Both the position numbers and the translations under genes were made by a program. The notes beneath the pieces were generated by a model, which searched no databases, was not told where the DNA came from, and was given only the letters and a program-made list of their open reading frames with translations. Positions 1 to 7,926 of a stretch of DNA of 64,000 bases are shown here, piece by piece (position 1 is the first letter of the stretch; every line of letters begins with the position of its first letter). Origin of the DNA: Vulcanimicrobiota bacterium (GTDB lineage Bacteria > Vulcanimicrobiota > Vulcanimicrobiia > Vulcanimicrobiales > Vulcanimicrobiaceae). The DNA lies in the NCBI GenBank assembly GCA_013036105.1, contig JAAXCX010000003.1:62001-126000 (forward strand), in the 5' to 3' direction.

Positions 1-1144
1 GCCGGTCCACTTTTGCAGGGACCAAGCAGCGGTAAGGAATTTCGTAACTCTCGCCCGCTCGCAGCCGGTGCGTCTGCGTGCCCGTGCCCGACGGGTTGTG
101 AATGTCGATCGGATACGCGCTACGCGCAACCGCGTCGTCGAAGTGTTTGCCTTGAAGCACGTCGTCGCGCGTCAGCGTGTATTCGCCAACGATGCGGCGC
201 GATTCGCGAATGCCGATTTGCGTCGCGGTCGCAGCGATTCGGCAGTTTTCGAACCCCGGCACGCGCTTGCGGAAAAAGTCGAAGAGCTGCATCGCTTGGG
301 CGCGCGCCTCAACTTCCGCGCGAGTCAGGTCGTCGGGGTCGAGCGGATCGATGTCGACGACGCGCGTCATATTCACCGTAACTTCGTCCGGATACGGCGA
401 AATGAAAAACGAGACGACCTCGCGGGGAATGGTGACGTCGCCTTTGGCTTGGGCCTCGTGCCACAATTCGTAGAGTCCAGCGACCGCCGTCAACGCCGGC
501 GCGGTGCGCTCGTGCGTTTTTAGCGACGTGCGCATTTGATCGGGATGCATGCGAACGTATGCGGCGGTTTTCGCGAGGTCGACATGACTCAAGCGAAAGA
601 TCAGCGTTGCGGGCTGCACCCGGCCGCGCTCGTCGCCTTGCTGCGTCTCGACGCCCGCTGAAGCGGCGACATACGCGTCCGCCGTCGCGTCGATCGTAAT
701 GCGCGCGCGGTATTCCCGTTCACCCGCAACGGTCGCAAAAACCGTGCCGGCGACGGCTTCACCATCCATCACGGCACGCAGGAAGTACGCGTGGACCAGC
801 AGATGCACCCCGGCCTCTCGCATCATCTCAAAGAGCAGCGCTTTATGTATCTCGGGATCGAAGGGCGTGATGGTCGGAACGTAATCGGAAGAGTCGTGCA
901 AGTGTCCGGGTGATCCGCCCATCGCCTGCAGCCGCGTGACGATCTCTTGCGCAATGCCGCCGACGATGCGCTTCTGCCCTGAGTGAAACGTCATCCAGGG
1001 TCCAACCATGGCTGCGGTCGCCGTCCCGCCCAAGAAACCGTAGCGCTCGACGAGCATCGTGCTCGCGCCACGTCGCGCCGCCGCAATCGCGGCGGCGCAG
1101 CCCGCATTTCCGCCGCCGACGACCAGGACGTCGTACTCTTTCAC
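1..1144 (-). CDS. FAD-dependent oxidoreductase (FAD_oxidored type), 3' end outside the window
   Basis: Partial gene, open from a GTG at 1144 to the window edge (about 381 codons seen). The N-terminus carries the Rossmann FAD motif VVGGGNAGCAAA at about residues 7-18, followed by an ERYGFLGGTATAAM segment typical of the FAD_oxidored family (PF12831). Further in, IGIRESRRIVGEYTLT and SAYPIDIHNPSG are family landmarks that lie in the C-terminal half of such enzymes. The family holds putative flavin dehydrogenases of unknown substrate, often next to transport or sugar-degradation genes. It is divergent from an amino-acid permease, with only about 75 bp between the starts. The substrate cannot be named. 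The family call is firm from the motifs; the missing C-terminus prevents a check of length. Confidence 0.85.
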   Translation of the reverse strand, partial: MKEYDVLVVGGGNAGCAAAIAAARRGASTMLVERYGFLGGTATAAMVGPWMTFHSGQKRIVGGIAQEIVTRLQAMGGSPGHLHDSSDYVPTITPFDPEIHKALLFEMMREAGVHLLVHAYFLRAVMDGEAVAGTVFATVAGEREYRARITIDATADAYVAASAGVETQQGDERGRVQPATLIFRLSHVDLAKTAAYVRMHPDQMRTSLKTHERTAPALTAVAGLYELWHEAQAKGDVTIPREVVSFFISPYPDEVTVNMTRVVDIDPLDPDDLTRAEVEARAQAMQLFDFFRKRVPGFENCRIAATATQIGIRESRRIVGEYTLTRDDVLQGKHFDDAVARSAYPIDIHNPSGTGTQTHRLRAGESYEIPYRCLVPAKVDR

Positions 1145-1218
1145 TCGCCGCGGCCTTCGACGCGAAAGCGCTGCCTCCGGCGACAGGGAGTAGCAAGGCA
1201 AGGGGTAAACGGCTCCGC

Positions 1219-2709
1219 ATGCTATCACGCGTAAAGCCTCTCGCGACCATTCTTGCCGAGGGCGCCGACCACGAACACGGTCTTAAACGCTCGCTCGGCC
1301 CTTGGGCGCTCACGGCAATGGGTATCGGCGCAATCATCGGCACCGGCATCTTCGTACTCACGGGAGTCGCCTCGGCGACACGTGCCGGCCCGTCCCTTAC
1401 GATTTCGTTCATCGTCGCCGGCATTGTCAGTGCATTGGCAGCGCTCTGTTACGCCGAAGTGTCAAGCAAAATTCCGATCTCGGGAAGCGCCTACACGTAC
1501 ACGTACGCAACATTTGGAGAACTGTTGGCGTGGATTGTCGGATGGGGCTTGATCCTCGAGTACGCCGTCGGTGCGGCGACAGTAAGTGTCGGATGGTCGG
1601 GTTACTTCACCAACATCCTGCATCAGTTCGGCCTCATTATTCCGCAAGCGTGGCAGCATAGCCACTGGGATCCTACGCCGGGCATCGCAAATTTGCCGGC
1701 GGCCGGAATCATATTGTTGATCACCGCGCTACTGGTACGTGGCACAAAAGAATCTGGAACCGTCAACGCTTGGATCGTCAGCTTCAAAGTGCTCGTCGTG
1801 CTCTTCTTTATTGCATTGGGCGTGGGCCACATCAACACCGCGAATTTCCATCTTCCGGCGGGACCGACGACGGGCGCGGGCGGCTTCTTCCCATTCGGAT
1901 GGGGCGGCATGTTGGGCGGTGCGGCGTTCATCTTCTTCGCCTACATCGGCTTTGACGCTGTCTCGACCAGCGCCGAAGAAGCGAAAAACCCCGCCAAAGA
2001 TTTGCCGTTTGGCATTTTGATGAGCTTGGCGGTCTGCACCCTTCTCTACATTATCGTCGTCTTTATCCTGAACGGTATGGTGCCGTTCGATAAACTCAAC
2101 GTTGCCTTTCCGGTAGCGTTCGCCATGAACTCGGTCGGCCTCGCTTGGGCAGGCACGATCATTTCCTTCGGCGCCATCGCCGGCTTAACGACCGTCCTCC
2201 TCGTAATGATGTTCGGACAGGCGCGCGTGTTTTACGCCATGTCGCGCGACCGGCTCATCCCGCCAAGCTTCACGACCATCCATCCAACCTGGCGCACGCC
2301 AATCGTATCGCAAATCTTTTTCGGCGTCTGTATTGCAGCCGCCGGTGCGTTCTTTCCACTCGGAATCTTGGGCTCGGTCACGAATTTCGGAACGCTGCTG
2401 GCGTTCATCCTTACTTCTCTGGCAGTACCGATTCTGCGGCGGCGTCATCCTGAATTGAAAGGCGCCTTTACCGTACCGTTGGGACCGTACTTTTTGCCGT
2501 ACCTCTCAGCCGTGGCAGCGCTCGGGCTGATCATCTTCTTGAAAGTCGGTAACCCCGTGCTCTTCGGATTTTTCCCGATTGTCTGGTTCATCGGAATTAT
2601 CTGGCTTGTCGGCGGACTCTTCTTCTACTTCTTTTACGGCCGCCGCAAGAGTACGGTCGCGCTGCAACTAGCTGAGGGTCTCGCGGTAAAACAACCTCGC
2701 GTCAACTAG
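1219..2709 (+). CDS. APC-superfamily amino acid permease (cationic amino acid transporter type)
   Basis: 496 aa inner-membrane protein with about 12 hydrophobic segments. The N-terminal GIGAIIGTGIFVLTG loop, which breaks the first helix and binds the substrate amino group and carboxylate, is the hallmark of the APC fold; SAYTYTYATFGE and FFAYIGFDAVSTSAEEAKNP are typical of the CAT/YfnA branch. The known role of this branch is proton-coupled uptake of amino acids, mostly cationic or broad-range; the specific substrate here is inferred, not shown. The start ATG follows an AAGGGG-type ribosome binding site. The stop codon lies right against the stop of the convergent gene at 2710. Confidence 0.9.
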   Translation: MLSRVKPLATILAEGADHEHGLKRSLGPWALTAMGIGAIIGTGIFVLTGVASATRAGPSLTISFIVAGIVSALAALCYAEVSSKIPISGSAYTYTYATFGELLAWIVGWGLILEYAVGAATVSVGWSGYFTNILHQFGLIIPQAWQHSHWDPTPGIANLPAAGIILLITALLVRGTKESGTVNAWIVSFKVLVVLFFIALGVGHINTANFHLPAGPTTGAGGFFPFGWGGMLGGAAFIFFAYIGFDAVSTSAEEAKNPAKDLPFGILMSLAVCTLLYIIVVFILNGMVPFDKLNVAFPVAFAMNSVGLAWAGTIISFGAIAGLTTVLLVMMFGQARVFYAMSRDRLIPPSFTTIHPTWRTPIVSQIFFGVCIAAAGAFFPLGILGSVTNFGTLLAFILTSLAVPILRRRHPELKGAFTVPLGPYFLPYLSAVAALGLIIFLKVGNPVLFGFFPIVWFIGIIWLVGGLFFYFFYGRRKSTVALQLAEGLAVKQPRVN

Positions 2710-3066
2710 TCATCTGCCAATCCGGCGATTGATCTCGGCCGCAATTCGGTCGGGATCGTCGTCGGGTTGGATAATCATGGTCTTGTAAGTCTCGTGCTCG
2801 GTTTCGAGCACGATGCAGTTTCGGCCGGTTCCGAAATCTAAGAACGCTAACCCGCCGTCGGCAAAGAATGTGCCGGCCGTCTTTAGCCCGGGCGCGACCG
2901 TTCCCGCGACCTTGCGCCACCAATAATCCCACCCGTTCTCGTCTTCAACTCTCGCCGATGTGATATGCGAAAGCGGAATTTTCAACCCGCCGTGAATGGC
3001 CCAGATTTTGTCCATTGTCGAGAGCTCGATGGTGAGCGTATTATTTTCGACCGTTATGTGCGCCAT
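2710..3066 (-). CDS. Hypothetical protein, PH-like fold suspected
   Basis: 118 aa, no signal peptide or membrane segment. The N-terminal alternating beta pattern (ITVENNTLTIELS, then LKIPLSHITSARVED) resembles the first strands of small bacterial pleckstrin-homology-like proteins, and the tail DDPDRIAAEINRRI would be the closing helix of that fold. The fold is an inference from pattern only, and no function is known. It follows the hydantoinase-like gene on the same strand after a gap of about 32 bp, so it may be the first gene of a separate short unit or a read-through neighbour. A normal small cytoplasmic protein by codon use. Confidence 0.55.
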   Translation of the reverse strand: MAHITVENNTLTIELSTMDKIWAIHGGLKIPLSHITSARVEDENGWDYWWRKVAGTVAPGLKTAGTFFADGGLAFLDFGTGRNCIVLETEHETYKTMIIQPDDDPDRIAAEINRRIGR

Positions 3067-3098
3067 ACGATCTCTCTATCGGCCCTTTGACCGCCAAG

Positions 3099-5195
3099 TT
3101 ACGCCGGACGGCGTGAGGTTATGATGAGAACCGGAGCGTCGGGCTCGCGGCCCGCGAGTTCTTCTTCGGCGAGCGCCACGGCTTGCTCCGCCGAGAGCAG
3201 CCCACTGTAATCGGCGATGCGCGCGCCGTGCAGGACGTACAGATTCGGCATCGCCCGTCCGACGTCGCCGAAAGCCGTGGCGTCTTCGATCGCGGCGCGC
3301 AAATCTTCGGCAGCACAGCCGGCCGCCGTGACGCGAACCGTGCCGTCCCGCAGGGTCAGCCGCCCGACGCCCCCGCGATCGAGCACGCGTACCATCGCGC
3401 CGGATTCGTAGATGGTCAAACCCGGAGTGCGCGCGACCGCTCGAACGTCTGCAACTGCCGCGCGCATTAAACGCGCGGCAGCGGCTAGGCGCGCGTCTTC
3501 GTCCAACGTTGCGTGCGAGGCAGCCTCCGCGAGCTCCGTCGCTCCCGACGCCGTGGCCCGCACGATGTTCCGCTGGGAATCTATCTCAACGACGGTCTCG
3601 ACGCCCTCAGGTGAAGCGCCGGCCGCAACAACGGCGTCTTGCGCCTCGCGCCGGATGCGCAGAATCTCGTCCGGCGACGGATCCACGACCGTTCGCTCTA
3701 CCACTTCGCGCACGAGCGCGAGCGCAACGCCAATCGGAGAGATCACTTCGGCATCGCGCGCGAGCCGGAAATCCAATCCGGTTTTCTTCGCGGCGTAAGG
3801 AATGAGTGCCGCCGCGCCGCCGCCGCCGCCAACCACGACGACCGCATGCCGGTCGAGTTCGTAATCGGCGATCAGCTCTTCGATCGCGGCGATGACTTTG
3901 GCCGCCGCGATATCCAGCATTTCGCGCGCGATGCCTTCCGCGGTCGAGCCGAAATACGCGCCGAGTATTGCGAGCGCTTTGCCCGCCGACTCGGCGTTTC
4001 CGTACGCGAATGCCGATGCGGGGACGTATCCCAAAAAGTTTGCGGCGCACGTCGGCGTGACGGCGATGTGCGCTCCGTCGTGGCCGCGCAATGCAACATA
4101 GTCGCCCGAGTCGTGCGCGCTCGGACGGAACAGCTCGAACCGCGCTCCTTCAATCGCGCCCGGCTCGAGAAAAGACGCATAGCTCAAACCCGCGATATGC
4201 GCGGATCGCGGGCCGACGTCGACAATCTTTCCGTCGGCCGCGCGCATCAGGCTGCCGCCCGCGATTCCGAGCGTTCGCACGTCCAGCGTGCGCAGCATCG
4301 TGCGGTGTCCGCCGACGCGCGCGGGACGCATCTGCGGCATGCCCGCGCGAATCGCCGAGCAATCTGAGCTCGTGCCACCCACTTCGATAAAGATGCCGTC
4401 GGTGACGTTTTCGTGCAGCAGCGCACCGGCGACGCCTGCAGCCGGTCCGGAGAGCAGCGTGAGAATCGGACGCCGCTCCATTTCGCGCGCATCCATCACA
4501 CCGCCGTCGCTGCGCATAACCATGAGCGGCGAATCGATCGCCGCTTCGCGCACGGCGCCGGCCGTCATGCGCGCGGTGCGCACCATCTTCGGAAGAATAG
4601 CCGCGTTGATCGCAGCCGTCCGCGTGCGCGCGCGCAAGCCGTACATCGTGCTGACGTCGTGACCGCTGGTTGCGAAGAGTCCAGCCCGGGACGCAATCGC
4701 CACTGCGTCAATCTCGCCTTGCGGGCGGTCGACCGAAAATGCTTCGGTCGCGGCGAGCGCCTCCGTTCCACTTTGCTTGAGCGCGCCGACCGCCGCCTCG
4801 ACTCCCTCGCGATCGTGCACCGAAGCGAATGCGAATTTCGGTTCGAACGGGAGACCAGGCGCCAATTGCAACCGTCCAAAGCGCATCTGCATACGCGCGA
4901 GCGGCCCGAGTCCGTTCAGTAATCCGAGCACGCCCACTTGGGCCACGTCGCCTTCCAGCAGCGCGTTCGTGGCTTGCGTCGTGGAATGCGCGATGAACGA
5001 AACGTCGGCCGGGTCGATGATCCCATCGGAAAAGAGCCGCGCAATTCCGTCTACGATGCCGGCCGCTACGCCCGCTGCCGCAGTATGCGTGGTCGGCACC
5101 TTCACGCGCGCCACGATTTCACGGTTCTCGGCATGGATCGCGACGACGTCGGTAAACGTCCCACCGACGTCAACGCCGAGGCGGAGTTTACGCAT
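3099..5195 (-). CDS. Hydantoinase/oxoprolinase family protein (HyuA-like)
   Basis: 698 aa. The N-terminus LGVDVGGTFTDVVAI is the phosphate-binding loop of the hydantoinase/oxoprolinase N-terminal ATPase-like domain; GGTSSDCSAIRAGMPQ and VVVGGGGGAAALIP mark the hydantoinase A core. Members hydrolyse cyclic amides (N-methylhydantoin, 5-oxoproline) with ATP or, in the acetone carboxylase group, activate ketones. They normally pair with a HyuB-type subunit, which is not adjacent here, so the reaction is open. The ATG at 5195 overlaps the stop of the methyltransferase gene (ATGCGTAA), which argues for this start over a GTG two codons upstream. It lies in a minus-strand run with a methyltransferase, a transporter fusion and a GH20 enzyme. 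Confidence 0.85.
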   Translation of the reverse strand: MRKLRLGVDVGGTFTDVVAIHAENREIVARVKVPTTHTAAAGVAAGIVDGIARLFSDGIIDPADVSFIAHSTTQATNALLEGDVAQVGVLGLLNGLGPLARMQMRFGRLQLAPGLPFEPKFAFASVHDREGVEAAVGALKQSGTEALAATEAFSVDRPQGEIDAVAIASRAGLFATSGHDVSTMYGLRARTRTAAINAAILPKMVRTARMTAGAVREAAIDSPLMVMRSDGGVMDAREMERRPILTLLSGPAAGVAGALLHENVTDGIFIEVGGTSSDCSAIRAGMPQMRPARVGGHRTMLRTLDVRTLGIAGGSLMRAADGKIVDVGPRSAHIAGLSYASFLEPGAIEGARFELFRPSAHDSGDYVALRGHDGAHIAVTPTCAANFLGYVPASAFAYGNAESAGKALAILGAYFGSTAEGIAREMLDIAAAKVIAAIEELIADYELDRHAVVVVGGGGGAAALIPYAAKKTGLDFRLARDAEVISPIGVALALVREVVERTVVDPSPDEILRIRREAQDAVVAAGASPEGVETVVEIDSQRNIVRATASGATELAEAASHATLDEDARLAAAARLMRAAVADVRAVARTPGLTIYESGAMVRVLDRGGVGRLTLRDGTVRVTAAGCAAEDLRAAIEDATAFGDVGRAMPNLYVLHGARIADYSGLLSAEQAVALAEEELAGREPDAPVLIITSRRPA

Positions 5196-5919
5196 CGGCA
5201 CGCAGTACGAAGCAGGTCATTGCGAGCGAAATGCGGCCGCGTTGCGCGAAGCGATCGAACAATGCTGAGGCTTCGTCGCGAAGCTCGTCCGCTTGCGCCC
5301 CGTCACGCGGCAGGTACGAGGTCGAAGCCATGCGGCCCAGCAGCTCGCCGCGGTCCAAACTCTGCGCGTAGCGATGCTCGCTGCGCACGCAGCTCGATCC
5401 CGCTAGCCGCGCAAACGTGTTGAGTACTTCGAACCGCTTTGGCTCAATCCGCTCAGTTGCGTAACGCCGCACGAGCTCACCGTAAGCCGCGGCGAACGGA
5501 TCGCTCTCGTCGCGTTCGTATTGGAGCATGGCGATGCGTCGCCGGCTGATGCGCTTGAACTCGGCAATGGCAGCTGTCGGATCGAACCAATGAAACGCTT
5601 GAAATGCGGCGGCGACATCGACAGACCGATCGGGCAGGCGCGTATCTTCGCCGGTTCCGTCGATCCACTCGATGCGCGGATCCGGCTCGGCTTGTTCGGC
5701 CATCGAATGATTCGGCTCCACCGCAAAGACCGTGGCTCCGCGCTCCGCGAATAGCCGCGATGCGATGCCTGTACCCGCTCCGATATCGGCGATCGTCAGC
5801 TTTTCGGGCGGCCCCAATCCTTCGAGCAGCGCATCGAGCGCTTCGGGGGGATACCCCGGACGGGTCTGCGCGTAGGCGCCGGCGCGCGCCGAGAAGCGCT
5901 CCGGCGGATGGTCGATCAT
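5188..5919 (-). CDS. Class I SAM-dependent methyltransferase
   Basis: 243 aa from the ATG at 5919, which shares four bases (ATGA) with the stop of the upstream transporter gene; the reading frame stays open further upstream, but coupling supports this start. SAM-binding motif I is IADIGAGTGIASRLF at about residues 40-54, followed by FAVEPNHSMAEQA (acidic residue contacting ribose) and AAAFQAFHWFD (motif IV region). It resembles small-molecule methyltransferases of the Methyltransf_11/25 group. The acceptor is unknown. Its tight packing between a transporter and a hydantoinase-like gene suggests a shared role in handling a nitrogenous small molecule, but that is only an inference. Confidence 0.85.
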   Translation of the reverse strand: MIDHPPERFSARAGAYAQTRPGYPPEALDALLEGLGPPEKLTIADIGAGTGIASRLFAERGATVFAVEPNHSMAEQAEPDPRIEWIDGTGEDTRLPDRSVDVAAAFQAFHWFDPTAAIAEFKRISRRRIAMLQYERDESDPFAAAYGELVRRYATERIEPKRFEVLNTFARLAGSSCVRSEHRYAQSLDRGELLGRMASTSYLPRDGAQADELRDEASALFDRFAQRGRISLAMTCFVLRADA

Positions 5920-7922
5920 GAGGCGAACGGTGCGCCGAGCTGGACGGCAATCGTCGAGCCGGACCGCTCGAGTTGGAACGAATGCGGTTTTCCATCGTAC
6001 GCGCGCGCCTGCGTTTGGTAGGTGCCGTACATCCACCAATCAAGTCCGTCGAGTTTGTCGACGATGTCGTCGGTACGCATGCCGGCCGCATAGGCGGGTC
6101 CGCCGGCGCGAACGTACGCGCGCATGTTTCCATCCACCGTCTTGTAAAGCGCGTAATAATATGAAGGCGGATCGCCCGGCGCAAACGCAAGTCCGCGCTG
6201 CTGCAAGTTGCTCCAGCGCTGCGGATTGCTACGGGCCCAGCCCATCAAACGGTCAACGCCCTGGCGGGCCAGCTGCGCAGCGTTCGTTTCGGTAGGCTGA
6301 GCGAACACCGCGTGGTCGTGCCATTCCGTCACTTCCCATCCGCCGCAATCGAAGAGCTGCACGCCGATATCTACGTCGGTCCCTTCGATGAGCGTAAAGC
6401 GTGTCGACGTCACGTTGACATAGGCCGCGTACCGTTTTGACGAGCAGTCCGAACCGTTGGGATCGTCTTGTTGAGCGAAGGCTTGCGTGCCGGGCACGCT
6501 TCGTAGCGCTTCAACGACCGCGGGAACCGCCGCTTGCGCATCGGGCGACGAGTCCGATCCGACGGCAATGCGCGACGCGGCCGGCGCCCCGGCAAACATT
6601 CCGGGCGGATAGAGCTCCTGCGCGCTGGCCGCCGGAATCGCGGCCGAAAACGGATGCACGCCGAACAAGTGCGGCGACGAAGTTACCACGACGATGCACG
6701 CGACAAGTGCAACCGCGACTTGATATGGCAACGTCCGTTTTGTGATGTCGACGATCTGTACGCCCGTAAAGTTGGCAATCCACACGTTGGCGGTGTTGGT
6801 CGGGTCGCAGACATTCTGCACTTGCACGACTGCCATGATTGCCGCCACCAGAATGACCGGCGGCATTGCATGACCCGATAGCAGAATCGTGAAGACGGCG
6901 ATGCCGACACCGACCGGGTTGAGCGGTCCACGATAGAGCGTGAGCGGGCTGAGGATACCGAAAACGGCGACGTAAACGAACGGATTATGCAACGCTTGCG
7001 TGGATCCAAGCCCGTGGAGCGCGGCCTTGAACTCCGGCGCCTGCGTCGCAGTGAACAGCATGCCGATGCCGATGAACAGCACGATTGCCGGTGCGGCGTC
7101 CTCAAGCCCGCGGATTGCGGCGGCTGTCAGCGTTTGAACGGACTGTGCCGGACGCGCCGTGACCGCGCCATAGATTGCAGAGATTGCAAAAGCCAATATC
7201 GGATCGAGATGAAATGCAAAATATAATACGATCGGAAGTATCGGCGTGATGAGCGCGTACGCCGGAACGTGGCGGGCTTGCGGTTCCGCTTTCGCGCGCA
7301 CCGCCCAAGTGGCATACCCTCGCGCCTTCCGGAATGAGACGAACGCGTACACGAGAAGCGCGATGAGGTCGATCGCGGCTAGATCGATGGCATAGCCGTA
7401 CATCTGCTGCTGGTTCACGCCGAAGTACAGCGTGTAAAACTTCCAGTTCACGATATTGAAGATGTACCCGAGCGCGAAGGCCATCAGGAACATCGTCGCG
7501 GTAATTTTCCTGGGCACGCCGATCGTCATCATAATCGGCAAGACAATCGAACCGACCATGATGACCGCGCCGAGTCCCGATAGCGATACGAACAACAGCG
7601 CAACCACGGCGCTGAGCGCTAGCGCCACCGCGAGCGGCTGCTCGCCGCCGAACTCGGCAGCGAAGTTGACGATGCTGCGCGCGATTCCCGTATCGAGCGT
7701 CACTCGTCCGAGCATCGCGCCGAAGATTACCGCAACATAAACCTTCACGAGCGCGGACGCGCCCGTTACGACAATCGTTCCTACGCCCGCAACCGGCACG
7801 CCCGTTACCAACGCCATGATAACCGCCATCGCCGGTAGCGCGAGCAAAGCGGGAACCTTCCGGGTGTACATCAGCGCCGCGAAGACCAAGAAGACGACGA
7901 GAATCAGCAACGGCGCAATCAT
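5916..7922 (-). CDS. IT-superfamily-like transporter fused to a C-terminal PDZ-like domain
   Basis: 668 aa. The first 430 or so residues are an integral membrane domain with many helices (start MIAPLLILVVFLVFAALM), with re-entrant-looking SLSGLGAVIMVGS and NVCDPTNTANVW segments like those in ion-transporter superfamily carriers (citrate, gluconate or C4-dicarboxylate type). After the last helix comes a region with small-residue linkers, then an outward-facing domain ending in a PDZ-like core (YVRAGGPAYAAGMRTDDIVD, about residues 605-624). Transporters of this type usually stop after the membrane domain, so the fusion is unusual. It sits 4 bp downstream of the GH20 gene and overlaps the methyltransferase start. 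Substrate unknown; uptake of a glycan breakdown product is a possibility from context. Confidence 0.75.
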   Translation of the reverse strand: MIAPLLILVVFLVFAALMYTRKVPALLALPAMAVIMALVTGVPVAGVGTIVVTGASALVKVYVAVIFGAMLGRVTLDTGIARSIVNFAAEFGGEQPLAVALALSAVVALLFVSLSGLGAVIMVGSIVLPIMMTIGVPRKITATMFLMAFALGYIFNIVNWKFYTLYFGVNQQQMYGYAIDLAAIDLIALLVYAFVSFRKARGYATWAVRAKAEPQARHVPAYALITPILPIVLYFAFHLDPILAFAISAIYGAVTARPAQSVQTLTAAAIRGLEDAAPAIVLFIGIGMLFTATQAPEFKAALHGLGSTQALHNPFVYVAVFGILSPLTLYRGPLNPVGVGIAVFTILLSGHAMPPVILVAAIMAVVQVQNVCDPTNTANVWIANFTGVQIVDITKRTLPYQVAVALVACIVVVTSSPHLFGVHPFSAAIPAASAQELYPPGMFAGAPAASRIAVGSDSSPDAQAAVPAVVEALRSVPGTQAFAQQDDPNGSDCSSKRYAAYVNVTSTRFTLIEGTDVDIGVQLFDCGGWEVTEWHDHAVFAQPTETNAAQLARQGVDRLMGWARSNPQRWSNLQQRGLAFAPGDPPSYYYALYKTVDGNMRAYVRAGGPAYAAGMRTDDIVDKLDGLDWWMYGTYQTQARAYDGKPHSFQLERSGSTIAVQLGAPFAS

Positions 7923-7926
7923 CTAT

